A DNA stretch of 64,000 nucleotides from assembly GCA_903892565.1 (NCBI GenBank), contig CAITIX010000241.1:1-64000 (forward strand), read 5' to 3'. Shown here piece after piece: positions 1-9,904 of the stretch (positions are counted from its first letter, which is position 1; every line of letters begins with the position of its first letter). Both the position numbers and the translations under genes were made by a program. The notes under the pieces are model-generated. The model had not been told where the DNA came from, ran no database searches, and saw only the letters and a program-made list of their open reading frames with translations. The stretch comes from an uncultured Acidobacteriia bacterium (GTDB lineage: Bacteria > Acidobacteriota > Terriglobia > Bryobacterales > Bryobacteraceae).

Positions 1-687
1 GGCGTGGTGCATCCGCTGGTGTTGCTCGCGAGCTACATCTTCATCTTCCAGGTCTGCCTGAAAGTGAAGCTGCCGCCGGGCGCCGTGACGCAGAATTACA
101 CAATGCACTTGTTCTGCGGCGTCCTGCCGTGGCTGCTCTTCAGTGAAACGGTCACGCGCTCGGCTTCGAGCATGGTGGAGAATTCCATGCTGATTACAAA
201 GACGGTGTTCCCGGCCGAAGTGGTTCCGGTGTCGATATTTCTATCGTCGTTGATCCAGCACATGATCGCGCTGGTGCTGTTGGTCGTGGCCACGGCGTTC
301 ACAGTGAAGGCCGTGAGCCCGATGATTTTGTTGCTGCCGATTTACATGCTGTTTATCGGACTGCTGGCGGTCGGCGTGGGATGGATCGCCGCGAGCTTGC
401 ACGTGTATTTGCGCGATACGGCGCAGATCCTGGCCGTCGTAATGACCTTGTGGTTCTGGATTACGCCCATCATGATCAACGAGCAACAGGTGCCGGAGCG
501 GTTCCGCCCGCTGATTACGTGGAACCCGATGTCCTGGGTGGTGCGCGCGTATCGCGAACGCTTATTCCTGACGACGTGGCCGGATTGGCAGGAGATGGCC
601 GTGCTGGCGGCCTATTCGATGGCCGTGTTCATCGTCGGTGGATTATTCTTCCGACACTTGAAGCGCGGCTTCGCGGACGTTCTTTAG
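1..687 (+). CDS. ABC-2 type permease, polysaccharide/polyol-phosphate export (Wzm/TagG-like), 5' end outside the window
   Basis: Multi-TM protein with family-typical 'WLLFSETVTRSASSMVENSMLITKTVFPAEVVPVSIFLSSLI', 'YLRDTAQILAVVMTLWFWITPI' and 'NPMSWVVRAYRERL'; frame open to the window edge. Confidence 0.85.
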   Translation, partial: GVVHPLVLLASYIFIFQVCLKVKLPPGAVTQNYTMHLFCGVLPWLLFSETVTRSASSMVENSMLITKTVFPAEVVPVSIFLSSLIQHMIALVLLVVATAFTVKAVSPMILLLPIYMLFIGLLAVGVGWIAASLHVYLRDTAQILAVVMTLWFWITPIMINEQQVPERFRPLITWNPMSWVVRAYRERLFLTTWPDWQEMAVLAAYSMAVFIVGGLFFRHLKRGFADVL

Positions 688-694
688 ACGCGGT

Positions 695-2314
695 CTAGCG
701 GCCGACAATCTTCAAGAAGTCGTCGTTGCTACCAACGCGTCCGTGAACCGGCACGTGCTGGGCGACGTCCAGCTTCTGCTTCTTCATGTTTTGATACAGC
801 GTCCGCATGGCGGGAGTGGCCGCGGGAGCAGCAGCGCCTGCTGCCGGTGGCGTGTAGAGATCGGCATTGAACAGGATCTTTTCTTTCGGAAGATAGACCA
901 TCAACATGTCGGCGGCGTGATTGCCCTGCGCGATGGATGGCGTCTCTAACTCGTACGCCATGTCCTGGACATGGAAGATCTGCAGGATGCGTTCGCCATC
1001 GGTGATGTTGTACTGCGCGGCGCCTCCGCCAGGCCCGCCGGCGAAGCTCGCGACGGTCTCTATAGGAGCGGGACGACGACTGATCATGTACATGGGGCTG
1101 TAAAAAGACATGCGATCCGGCTGCAGTTCGCGCCCGGCGGGATAGAACATGATGTCCATGTAATACTGCCTGTTCGATTCATGCGTGACCACCGTGGTGC
1201 CTTGCGAAAGATACGTACGCAGACCGCCCGCGTGATCGAAATGATGGTGCGTGTTGACCACGTACTTGATGAGTTTATTGGGAACCAGGCGCGTGGCTTC
1301 TTCGATCACGGCAAGCGAGCGGGCCTCATTGTTTGGCGCTTCCACAACCGTGACGAAGTCTTTGAACTCCACCAGCATGCTGTTGTGACTGCCTCCGCCG
1401 AGCAGCCACACGCCATCGGCGAGTTTCTGGCTCTCCACTTTCACCGGGGCGATGGTCGCGCTGCGCACGGCATCGGGGACGGGGATCGTCACCACGGGGG
1501 CGTTCACCTTTACGTCCGTCACGAAGTACTCGTAATAGTTGTGCGCAGGGTTCAGACGAGGATCGCCCTGGTGCACGTGCAGCAACGTAGGAAATTGCAC
1601 GCCGTCGAAGCTCTTGTACTTCGTGTAGCGGAATTCGAAATCCATGTCGCCGTAAACGGGATTCGGAAACCATGTGTCGGTGAGTTCCACCAGGTTCTGA
1701 TCGTTGATGGTGCCGTTGATGCGGTACTTGCCCATCGTGAACGCGACAATTGTCACTTTGCGTCCAAACGCCGACAGGCCCGCGTCTGAGGCTCCCACGA
1801 TCGGCAGCGTGATGGCCGTGGCATCCTTCGCCGCGAGCGCCGCTTTCAAGAATCCGTGAGGCGTGATGGCGAGTTCCAGCTTGCGCAGGTCCGAGTAGGT
1901 CACGCCATCGAGATAAAGACTCGTGAGCGGCACGGGTTTGTCGCCCTGCATATCCCAGGCGAAGTTGCCGCTAACAATGGACGTGATTTTTTCGTCGAGC
2001 ATGGGAGGACGTCCCAGCAAGGGATACTTGCCTTGGCGGCGCGTGTAGTCCTCGCGCGACCACTGGGCGTCGTAGTCGATCGCGCGCGTGTAATCGGCGA
2101 CTTCGTAGTGCGGCCAATCTTCCGCGAGCCCGTAAGTCTGGCCGATGCGCGAGGACCAACCGTTGGCCGAGTAACGAATCGTTTTCAGATTCGCACCGCC
2201 CATGGCCTTCATGGACGCTTCCAATACGGCGCGGACATCCTTCACGGCTTGTGCCGGGGCGTTTCCAGCGGCCAGCGCGACTGCCACACAACAGATGACG
2301 ATTTTATTTTTCAT
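695..2314 (-). CDS. Secreted MBL-fold metallo-hydrolase
   Basis: Signal peptide; canonical HxHxDH in 'VNTHHHFDHAGG'; distal 'HVPVHGRVG'. Confidence 0.85.
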   Translation of the reverse strand: MKNKIVICCVAVALAAGNAPAQAVKDVRAVLEASMKAMGGANLKTIRYSANGWSSRIGQTYGLAEDWPHYEVADYTRAIDYDAQWSREDYTRRQGKYPLLGRPPMLDEKITSIVSGNFAWDMQGDKPVPLTSLYLDGVTYSDLRKLELAITPHGFLKAALAAKDATAITLPIVGASDAGLSAFGRKVTIVAFTMGKYRINGTINDQNLVELTDTWFPNPVYGDMDFEFRYTKYKSFDGVQFPTLLHVHQGDPRLNPAHNYYEYFVTDVKVNAPVVTIPVPDAVRSATIAPVKVESQKLADGVWLLGGGSHNSMLVEFKDFVTVVEAPNNEARSLAVIEEATRLVPNKLIKYVVNTHHHFDHAGGLRTYLSQGTTVVTHESNRQYYMDIMFYPAGRELQPDRMSFYSPMYMISRRPAPIETVASFAGGPGGGAAQYNITDGERILQIFHVQDMAYELETPSIAQGNHAADMLMVYLPKEKILFNADLYTPPAAGAAAPAATPAMRTLYQNMKKQKLDVAQHVPVHGRVGSNDDFLKIVGR

Positions 2315-2382
2315 AGGAGATCTTCTTGGATCTTGGTCGTTGCCTGGTCCTGATGTATTGTCCTGAAAACGCAGTCGGCGAG

Positions 2383-4752
2383 TTAGGCCTTCGCCGTCTG
2401 CAACGCGGCCAGCACGCGCGGAGCACGGAACGGCACGCGACGCAGGCGAACGCCGGTGGCATCGTAAATGGCGTTGGCGACAGCAGCGAGCAACGGCTTG
2501 CAGGCCGTCTCACCGCCGCCATAAGGAGCTAGATCCGGACGATTCGGATTCGGATCGCCGTTCACCAGCACGACGTCGATCTTTTCCGGCGTATCGGCGT
2601 GGGTCAGCGTGGGATGCGTGATCCAATCCACGCCCGTAGTCTTCGCGCCATCGAACTGGCACTCTTCATGCAACGTGCGGCTGAGCGAGTGCAGCATGGC
2701 GCATTCAATCGTATGGCGCAGAGATTCGGGATTGACCACCAATCCGCAATCGTGCGCACACGCGAGCCGTTTCACCCACACGTGTCCCGTGCGGCGATTC
2801 ACTTCCACTTCGGCTACTTGCGCCACCACCGTGTTATTGCGGAACGTATAAGCAAGTCCGCGTCCGGTGGCAATGTCGCCCGTGGCGCGCGCCTTCGGTG
2901 AAGGACGGCGATCCCATCCATACAGATCGGCCACGGCCTTCAGGCATGCAATGGAGCGTGCGCGTCGAAACGTCGCGTCTTCCGTCGTACTGGCCGTCAA
3001 CATCTTCATGCGGAACTCGTAGGGATCCGCGTTGGCCGCGGCTGCGAGTTCATCGATGAACGATTCCGCAGCGAACGTGGACTGCGGACCATTGGGATCG
3101 CGCAGATTGCCCGTTCGCACCGGCGTTTCCCAAATCAGCGGCAAGCTGACGACGGAGGCGGCCATACGGCGGTGCGGAATCGCGTACATTTCCGAGGGCG
3201 TCGCCGAACTGCCCGCAGGCACGGGATTTCGCCGTACGCCCATCAGCTGCGCGATCAACACGCTATCCGGCTCGTTATAGCCGAGGTGATTGTAGTCCGC
3301 GGAAATCGCGTGATAGTCGAGCGCCAATAGATTGCCTGCGGCATCGAGGCCTCCGCGCACCTTCACCGCAAACGCCGGAGCTTTCGAATCCCACGCGGTT
3401 TCTTCGTCGCGCATCCACTGCATGCGCACGGGCCGTCCAATCTCTTTGGCGATGTAGGCCGCTTCGCATCCGGCATCGTCCGCCGCGGTGCGTCCGTAGC
3501 CTTGCGGACCTTCCATCCACACCACGCGCACCTGCTCCTGCGGGATGCCGAGGAACGTCGCAACCCCGCGGCGCATGCCGTAGGACTTCATGTCGTTCGA
3601 ATAGATCGTCATCTGGCCATTCGACGGATCCGCCGTGGCATGGGCTCCACTGATCGCAGTGTGGCCCTGGAATGGGATATCGTAGTCGGCTTCGATGACT
3701 TTCGCCGCGCCGGCAAAAGCGGTGTCGGGATTGCCGACGAGAATCGGCTTCGCAGTGGACGTCGGCGTGGCCGCGCGCATGAAGGTGAACAAATCGTCGG
3801 ACTTGGGGAAGGGAGCCGTCGCAGGCTTTTCCCAATTCGCCTTTAACGCCTTGGCCGCTTTGATGGCTTGCTCTTCGCGCTCGCACACGACGGCAACATA
3901 GTTTCCCTTGCTCACGACCTTCACGAAGCCCGGCAGCTTATTGACGGACGATTCATCGATGCTCACCAGCTTGGCCCCCGCGACCGGAGGCTTCACGTTC
4001 CGCGCATGCACCATGCCGGGCAGCTTCACATCGACGGCCCACTTGAGAGATCCGTCAACCTTCGCGGGAATATCGTAACGCTGCGGCGACTTGCCGACGA
4101 TCTTGTGCTCCTGCACGGGCTTCACCGGCGCAGCACCTGTGGCCGCGTTGATGTCTTTGCCCGTGAGCGTGACGTTGAATTTCTTGCCGCCGATCAGCTG
4201 CCCGTAAGTCACCTTGCGCGCCGGATCGGCCTTCACGCTAATGACGCCGTCGCTCACGGCCACTTGATTGACGGTCACGCCGAGCTCGTTCGCGCCCATA
4301 TCCAGCAGTACGCGGCGCGCTTCGGCCGCGGCGCGGCGCATGGGCCAGGCGTCTCTTTCCATGGCCGTCGATCCGCCGGAACCGCCCTGATCCACGGTGA
4401 TGTCCGTGCTGCCCATGATGCAGGTGGTCTTGTCATAGGCGATGTCGAGTTCATCGGACATCAACTGCCGGAAGGACGTTCCCGTTCCCTGCCCGCAATC
4501 GGTTTTGCCGACGTAGAAGGTCGCGGTTCCGTCCTGATGGATCACGACCCACGAATCGAGCTGGTGATAATCGGGATCAATATAAGGTCCCGATCGCGCT
4601 TGCGCGCTCGCCGACGGGACGATCTCATCCGCGTTCGATGCCGCGATACCGACGGCCAGGAATCCAGCGGTCTTCAGAAAATTGCGGCGCGAAGGCGTCA
4701 GCGCGGACTTCTGCAGTTCATTTTCAATCTGAACGTTCGTTATGGATTTCAC
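2383..4752 (-). CDS. Xanthine dehydrogenase family molybdopterin-binding subunit (isoquinoline 1-oxidoreductase beta-like)
   Basis: Tat-like 'SRRNFLKTAGFL'; 'VGKTDCGQGTGTSFRQLMSDEL', 'GAHATADPSNGQMTIYSNDMKSYGMRRGVATFLGIP'; likely GTG start at 4752 overlapping the upstream stop (GTGA). Confidence 0.88.
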   Translation of the reverse strand: MKSITNVQIENELQKSALTPSRRNFLKTAGFLAVGIAASNADEIVPSASAQARSGPYIDPDYHQLDSWVVIHQDGTATFYVGKTDCGQGTGTSFRQLMSDELDIAYDKTTCIMGSTDITVDQGGSGGSTAMERDAWPMRRAAAEARRVLLDMGANELGVTVNQVAVSDGVISVKADPARKVTYGQLIGGKKFNVTLTGKDINAATGAAPVKPVQEHKIVGKSPQRYDIPAKVDGSLKWAVDVKLPGMVHARNVKPPVAGAKLVSIDESSVNKLPGFVKVVSKGNYVAVVCEREEQAIKAAKALKANWEKPATAPFPKSDDLFTFMRAATPTSTAKPILVGNPDTAFAGAAKVIEADYDIPFQGHTAISGAHATADPSNGQMTIYSNDMKSYGMRRGVATFLGIPQEQVRVVWMEGPQGYGRTAADDAGCEAAYIAKEIGRPVRMQWMRDEETAWDSKAPAFAVKVRGGLDAAGNLLALDYHAISADYNHLGYNEPDSVLIAQLMGVRRNPVPAGSSATPSEMYAIPHRRMAASVVSLPLIWETPVRTGNLRDPNGPQSTFAAESFIDELAAAANADPYEFRMKMLTASTTEDATFRRARSIACLKAVADLYGWDRRPSPKARATGDIATGRGLAYTFRNNTVVAQVAEVEVNRRTGHVWVKRLACAHDCGLVVNPESLRHTIECAMLHSLSRTLHEECQFDGAKTTGVDWITHPTLTHADTPEKIDVVLVNGDPNPNRPDLAPYGGGETACKPLLAAVANAIYDATGVRLRRVPFRAPRVLAALQTAKA

Positions 4753-5240
4753 GCCACCACCTCTTTCTCCGCCGTCCCGGCATCGGCGATCATCTTCGCC
4801 CCGCGCTTGATGGCCGCTTGCACGCGGTAGTACGTCATGCAGCGGCACAGCGTGCGATTCATGCCCTCGCGAATTTGTGCGTCCGTCGGATGCGGATTCT
4901 TATCGAGCATCGCTTTCGCGGTCATGATCTGCCCGTTTTGGCAGAAGCCGCATTGCGGAACCTGCTCGTCGATCCACGCCTGTTGTAGGGGATGCAGCTT
5001 GCCACTCTTGGCGATGCCTTCGAGCGTGGTGACCTCGCTCTTTACCGCGGAACACGGCGTGACGCAGGAGCGGGTCGCGTTGCCGTTGATGATCACGGTG
5101 CAAGCGCCGCATTGGCCGAGTCCACAGCCAAAGCGCGGACCTTGCAATCCAATGTCATTTCGCAGGACGTAGAGCAGCGGCGTCGATGGGTCGACATCCA
5201 CCGTATGCGTGCTACCGTTCACCTTCAAGGTAATGCTCAT
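4749..5240 (-). CDS. (2Fe-2S)-binding protein, small subunit of the molybdenum hydroxylase
   Basis: Cys pattern 'GCGLGQCGACTVIINGNATRSC' and 'CGFCQNGQIMTAKAML...CRCMTYYRVQAAIKRG'. Confidence 0.93.
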   Translation of the reverse strand: MSITLKVNGSTHTVDVDPSTPLLYVLRNDIGLQGPRFGCGLGQCGACTVIINGNATRSCVTPCSAVKSEVTTLEGIAKSGKLHPLQQAWIDEQVPQCGFCQNGQIMTAKAMLDKNPHPTDAQIREGMNRTLCRCMTYYRVQAAIKRGAKMIADAGTAEKEVVA

Positions 5241-5356
5241 GGACGAATCTCCTTCGGAACGAAGCGATGTACGCGATTTTAACAGATACTCTTATGCCGC
5301 ATCGTACTGGCATTTCAGCGTTTGCCTGGCCCCGCGACGCTTAACGGAATCTTCAT

Positions 5357-5380
5357 ACTGCCAGAATAGAATGTGGCAGT
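5357..5380. promoter_or_regulatory. Inverted repeat ACTGCCA-N10-TGGCAGT upstream of the TonB receptor
   Basis: Perfect 7-bp arms about 45 nt before the likely ATG at 5424. Confidence 0.35.
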
Positions 5381-5423
5381 TCGTTTCTCGCGCCCGGATC
5401 ATAGCCCAAAGGGGGGTCTATTG

Positions 5424-8400
5424 ATGTCCGCCAAGAAGATCAGCTCGTCTATGCTGCAGTCCATTGCTGCCGCAGTCATATTGTTTGTTGCGGCAGGGTC
5501 ACTCGTCGCACAGACCAGCACTTCCATCATTTCCGGAACCGTAACCGATAGCTCCGGCGCCATCGTCACGGGGGCCAAGGTTGACGTGAAGAACGTGGGT
5601 ACAGGCATTGTCGTTTCCTTGACCAGTGACGCCCAGGGCCGCTACCGTGCTTCGGAACTCGTCATCGGTGAATACGAAGTGCAGGCGGGCCAGGCGGGTT
5701 TCCAGACGGTGATTAAGAAAGGCATCGAAACGGCAGTCGGCGGCGAAGCCATTGTCGACGTGGTGCTCACCGTCGGCCAATCGCAACAGGTGGTGACGGT
5801 GGACGCGCAAGTATCGCAAGTGGATACGACGACGTCGGCGATCACCAACACCGTGACGCGTACGCAGATCGAAGAGCTGCCGATGGGCAATCGCAATCAG
5901 ACGGACCTACTGCTGCTCGCTCCCGGCGTTGCGGCCGTTGCCTCGGTGGGCGGCGCGAACTACGGACGTCAGGAAAACTACTCGATTTCCGGATCGCGCG
6001 CGAACGGCATTTCGTTCCTGATCGACAACACAAACTTGGCGACCTACAACGGCCATTCCACGGGATCGGCCGCCACGGGGGCAACACTCGGGCTGGAAGC
6101 ACTGGGCGATTATCAGACGCTGACTAACACGTATAGCGCGCAATTCGGCGGCAACGGCGGCGTCGTGAATGCGGCCAGCAAATCCGGCACGAACAGCTTC
6201 CACGGATCGCTGTATTTCTATCTGACCAACAGCGCGATGCTTTCGGCGCGCAATACGTTCGACACGTTTGTTCGTCCGGGCGATAGCATCGCGATTGCTC
6301 CGCCGTCGCACAAAGGACAATTCGGCACCAGCCTCGGCGGTCCCGTGAAAAAGAATAAGGCATTCTTCTTCGTGAATTACGAGGGCATCCGTCAGGGTGC
6401 CGAGGCGGAAGGCATTCTGCAGGGCGTACCCGACGCCAACGCGCACGTGGGCTTGCTTCCGTGTGCCGTGGCGAATCCGAAGGGGGCGACGATCACCTAC
6501 GCTTGTAACTCGGTTTCCGTGGATGGAACGCCCGGCAGCTACGCCAATGTCGGAGTGCCTTCGTCCATTGCTCCGATCATGGCGCTGTTCCCGGTGGGCC
6601 AGTCGACATCGGCAGGCATCGGAAACTTTGTGAGCGTCAGCCCCAAGTCGAACCGCGACGACTATTTGCTAACGCGCTTCGACTACACGCTATCCCCGAA
6701 AGACTCCTTGTTCGTCCGCTACGTGCGCGATACGGCACTGGCGCTGACCAGCCAGCCGAATGGATCAACCGTCGCCAATTACTGGGGCGAGTCCGATACC
6801 ACGCACAACCACTTCGTCACCATCGAAGAAGATCACGTGATCTCGCCGACTCTGATCAACCTGGCGCGCGTCAGCTTCCTGCGTCCTTACGAGAATGCGG
6901 AAACAACGACGCCTCCCGTTCCCGCCCTCGACAAAGTGAACACGCCTGGAGCCTCGCAGGAGACTTTGGCTCTGGGAGCGAAGCTAACGCTGGGACCCAC
7001 TAATCTGGTCCCCTATCGTATGGTGGAGCAAACCTATCAAGCGATGGACGACGTGATCTGGACGCACGGCGCGCATAGCATCAAGTTTGGAGCACTGTAC
7101 GCCGTGGTTGCCGATTTCACCAACCAGGGCAACACGGGTGCCCAGTGGACCTTCAACAATATCCTGAATTTCCTGCAGGCATTGCCGAGCCAACTTGCGG
7201 CCAGCGTCCCGGGACACCTGGACAACTACCGCGATGCGGTGTCCACGCAATTCATGCCATATATCAACGACGAATGGAAGATTACGCGCAAGCTGACCTT
7301 GAACCTGGGTGTGCGCTATGAATGGCTCAGCAATCCTGGCGAGCGTCACAACAATCTGACCAACGTCACCGATTTGAAATCCAATACCAATTTCGTGCCC
7401 GTTCCGACGGTGATGCCAAACAACCCCAGCACGAAGAATTTCGCGCCGCGCATTGGCTTTGCCTACGATCCGTTCCCGGATCACAAGACGTCCATACGCG
7501 GCGGTTTCGGCATGTTCTATAACGAGCTCACGGCGCACATCTGGTTGAACTCCTATTGGAACAATGCGCCGTATCAGAGTGTGACCGTGACGCCCATCAG
7601 TGCGACGGATAACCTCGGCTGGCCGGTACCGCTCTCGGGTGGCGCAATCAGCGCCGGCGTGCCGACCACGGGACAATTCGGCCTGGACTACTTCGACCAG
7701 CTCCGCACACCGTACATGATGCAGTACAACCTCAGCATCCAGCGCGAAATCGCACGGGGAACCGTTTTCAGCGTCGCCTACGTCGGCTCCAAGGGGACCC
7801 ACTTGATCAGCACCCGCGATTACAATTTTCCCGTGCTCAATGCGAGCGGAATCGTGATTCCCAACGTGAGGCCGAATCCGAACTTCGGCATTCTGGAAAT
7901 GCGCACCACAAACGCGAACTCCAATTACAACTCGCTGCAGGCCAGCTTGAATCGGCGCTTCGCGAACCACTTCCAGACGCAGGTGTCCTACACGTTCTCG
8001 AAGTCGATGGACACGGGCTCGGGCGATCAGGGTCCGGATAGCGCCGGCCCCACGGGCGGCAATCAATATTCCAACCCGTTCAACATGGCCCTGGATCATG
8101 CGCGTTCCAACTTCGATCACACGCACGTTCTCAAAATCAACGGCATTTACGAGTTGCCCTTCGCGCAAAACCAGTTCGTGAAAGGATGGAGACTGAGCGG
8201 CGTCTTTACCGCCCAGACCGGCAATCCGTTTACCATCTTCGATGGCTTTGACCAAACCGGCTCGGGCGTCGTGGGCAAAAATGCTCCGGGTCATCCGAAC
8301 CTGATCCCCGGAGGAAACCAGAATCCGATTCTGGGCGACGTGAATGGCTGGTTCGACGTCAACCAGTTCGCACTGAATCCGGTGGGGACGTTCGGAAATC

Positions 8401-8663
8401 TGGGCCGTAATACGGCCATTGCTCCGGGCCTCACAAACGTCAACGCCGCTCTACTCAAGCGTACGGCCATCAGCAAGATTTCCGAACAGTTTGTGTTGGA
8501 GTTCCGCGCCGAAGCGAGCAATCTCTTGAACCACGCCAATTACGGCCTGCCGACGAATCTTCTATGGAACAGCGCCAGCACGCGGAATCCGCAGGCTGGT
8601 GTCATCACGTCTACCAACGGAGGAGCCCGCAGCGTACAATTCGCGCTGAAGGCTACCTTCTAA
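5424..8663 (+). CDS. Carboxypeptidase-regulatory-like/TonB-dependent receptor (Oar-like)
   Basis: Signal peptide then 'SGTVTDSSGAIVTGAKVDVKN' domain, plug 'ISGSRANGISFLIDNTN', outer-membrane 'TLNLGVRYEW' and 'SIRGGFGMFYNE'. Confidence 0.92.
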   Translation: MSAKKISSSMLQSIAAAVILFVAAGSLVAQTSTSIISGTVTDSSGAIVTGAKVDVKNVGTGIVVSLTSDAQGRYRASELVIGEYEVQAGQAGFQTVIKKGIETAVGGEAIVDVVLTVGQSQQVVTVDAQVSQVDTTTSAITNTVTRTQIEELPMGNRNQTDLLLLAPGVAAVASVGGANYGRQENYSISGSRANGISFLIDNTNLATYNGHSTGSAATGATLGLEALGDYQTLTNTYSAQFGGNGGVVNAASKSGTNSFHGSLYFYLTNSAMLSARNTFDTFVRPGDSIAIAPPSHKGQFGTSLGGPVKKNKAFFFVNYEGIRQGAEAEGILQGVPDANAHVGLLPCAVANPKGATITYACNSVSVDGTPGSYANVGVPSSIAPIMALFPVGQSTSAGIGNFVSVSPKSNRDDYLLTRFDYTLSPKDSLFVRYVRDTALALTSQPNGSTVANYWGESDTTHNHFVTIEEDHVISPTLINLARVSFLRPYENAETTTPPVPALDKVNTPGASQETLALGAKLTLGPTNLVPYRMVEQTYQAMDDVIWTHGAHSIKFGALYAVVADFTNQGNTGAQWTFNNILNFLQALPSQLAASVPGHLDNYRDAVSTQFMPYINDEWKITRKLTLNLGVRYEWLSNPGERHNNLTNVTDLKSNTNFVPVPTVMPNNPSTKNFAPRIGFAYDPFPDHKTSIRGGFGMFYNELTAHIWLNSYWNNAPYQSVTVTPISATDNLGWPVPLSGGAISAGVPTTGQFGLDYFDQLRTPYMMQYNLSIQREIARGTVFSVAYVGSKGTHLISTRDYNFPVLNASGIVIPNVRPNPNFGILEMRTTNANSNYNSLQASLNRRFANHFQTQVSYTFSKSMDTGSGDQGPDSAGPTGGNQYSNPFNMALDHARSNFDHTHVLKINGIYELPFAQNQFVKGWRLSGVFTAQTGNPFTIFDGFDQTGSGVVGKNAPGHPNLIPGGNQNPILGDVNGWFDVNQFALNPVGTFGNLGRNTAIAPGLTNVNAALLKRTAISKISEQFVLEFRAEASNLLNHANYGLPTNLLWNSASTRNPQAGVITSTNGGARSVQFALKATF

Positions 8664-8697
8664 ATCCAGCGAGCGTCGTCGCCGGGCGTTTTTAGAG

Positions 8698-8746
8698 ACC
8701 GAGCTCCGGTAGAGATCCATTACGGATCTTTGCCGGGGCTTTTCTC
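8698..8746 (+). terminator. Candidate terminator hairpin after the TonB receptor
   Basis: 'gagctccggtagagatccattacggatctttgccggggctttt': nested stem followed by a T-run. Confidence 0.6.
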
Positions 8747-8939
8747 GTTGGCAGATCGCTGGATGCCGACCAAACCTTTGCATCGCCCGATGGCAGTAGG
8801 AAAAGAGGGGCACATTTTAGGCGCGATGTCAGGTCTGCGCCTTAGCTCCGTCAACCATACAATCGCGGTTCGTAGATTTTTCATAATGGTTTAGGATTTA
8901 AAGCACTTTTCGTATCCTGCCGAAAGTTCAGATATACGG

Positions 8940-9904
8940 CACGAATCCGTGGCCTGGGTGACGTACCCAGCACACGCGTTGTCCGTGCGCTGATTACGCT
9001 TGCCTCCATCGCGCTTCCCTGCTCTGCCGCGAATTTTGACCTCGGCGTGTTGATTAACGCCCAGATGAGTTCCGCGGGCGGGACAATCGTGGTGAAAGAA
9101 GGGGACGCCAGCACCGCTACGAGCGTCTCGAACACCACCACTTGGAATGGGCAAGGTCAAAGTGACGCCTTCACAATCACGTACGCTGGAGGCACGAATA
9201 CGCTGACAACGGCCATTGCCGTAGGCGCTAGCATGATCCAATCGAGTCACAATCCCACAGGAGGCGTTGGAGTCGCGAACGCCACTTGGACAACCAACCC
9301 GAGTTCCTTCTTTGCGTCCGCTACGTCGCCGGCGAACGGCCAATCCGCCAACTTCACCGTGAATAACCTTGCTCTTACAGGCGTTTCCGGAGCAATCACG
9401 ATTTTGAACCCACTCGGACAAACCAGCCTTTCGGCAAGCAATTCCGCGGGCGGCACCACGACGACAAATCAGAGACAAGCGCTCGTATTTAGAGCTGATT
9501 CCATCGGCCGTTGGATCTTGAGCGGGACGTTTATCCCGTCTGGGGTCACGCTGCCCGCTACCGGAACCACGACTTTGACGTTTGGTTTCTCCGCACAAGG
9601 AACCGGCACCCCTGCGTCACCAACTCCGGAAGCATCCTCTCTCTCCATGATTGGCGGAGGAATGCTCGCCCTCGGACTGCTGGGCCGTCGCCAACGGACG
9701 GAACAAAACCGTTTAAATGCGGAGATCACCAAGATCCGAAAACAATTCGCCGTGGGACCGGAAGTGGAACACGCGCGCCTGCAATTGATGCGTGAATATG
9801 ACGCCGCCAAAACGCAGTATGCCGAGTTGCTCATCGCCAGCAGGAATCGCATTTGTCGTCCGACGTGGAACGCCACGGCCATGGAGAAACCGCAGAGTTG
9901 GTAG
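8940..9904 (+). pseudogene. PEP-CTERM-like secreted protein fused to a fragment of a Wzz/GumC-like chain-length determinant
   Basis: ORF 9047-9904; signal-peptide-like codons upstream without in-frame ATG/GTG/TTG; tail 'TPEASSLSMIGGGMLALGLLGRRQR' followed directly by 'RLNAEITKIRKQFAVGPEVEHARLQLMREYDAAKTQYAELL'. Confidence 0.6.

Noticed and set aside
6984-8294. 436-aa minus-strand ORF
   Set aside because: Antisense to the intact Oar-like receptor.
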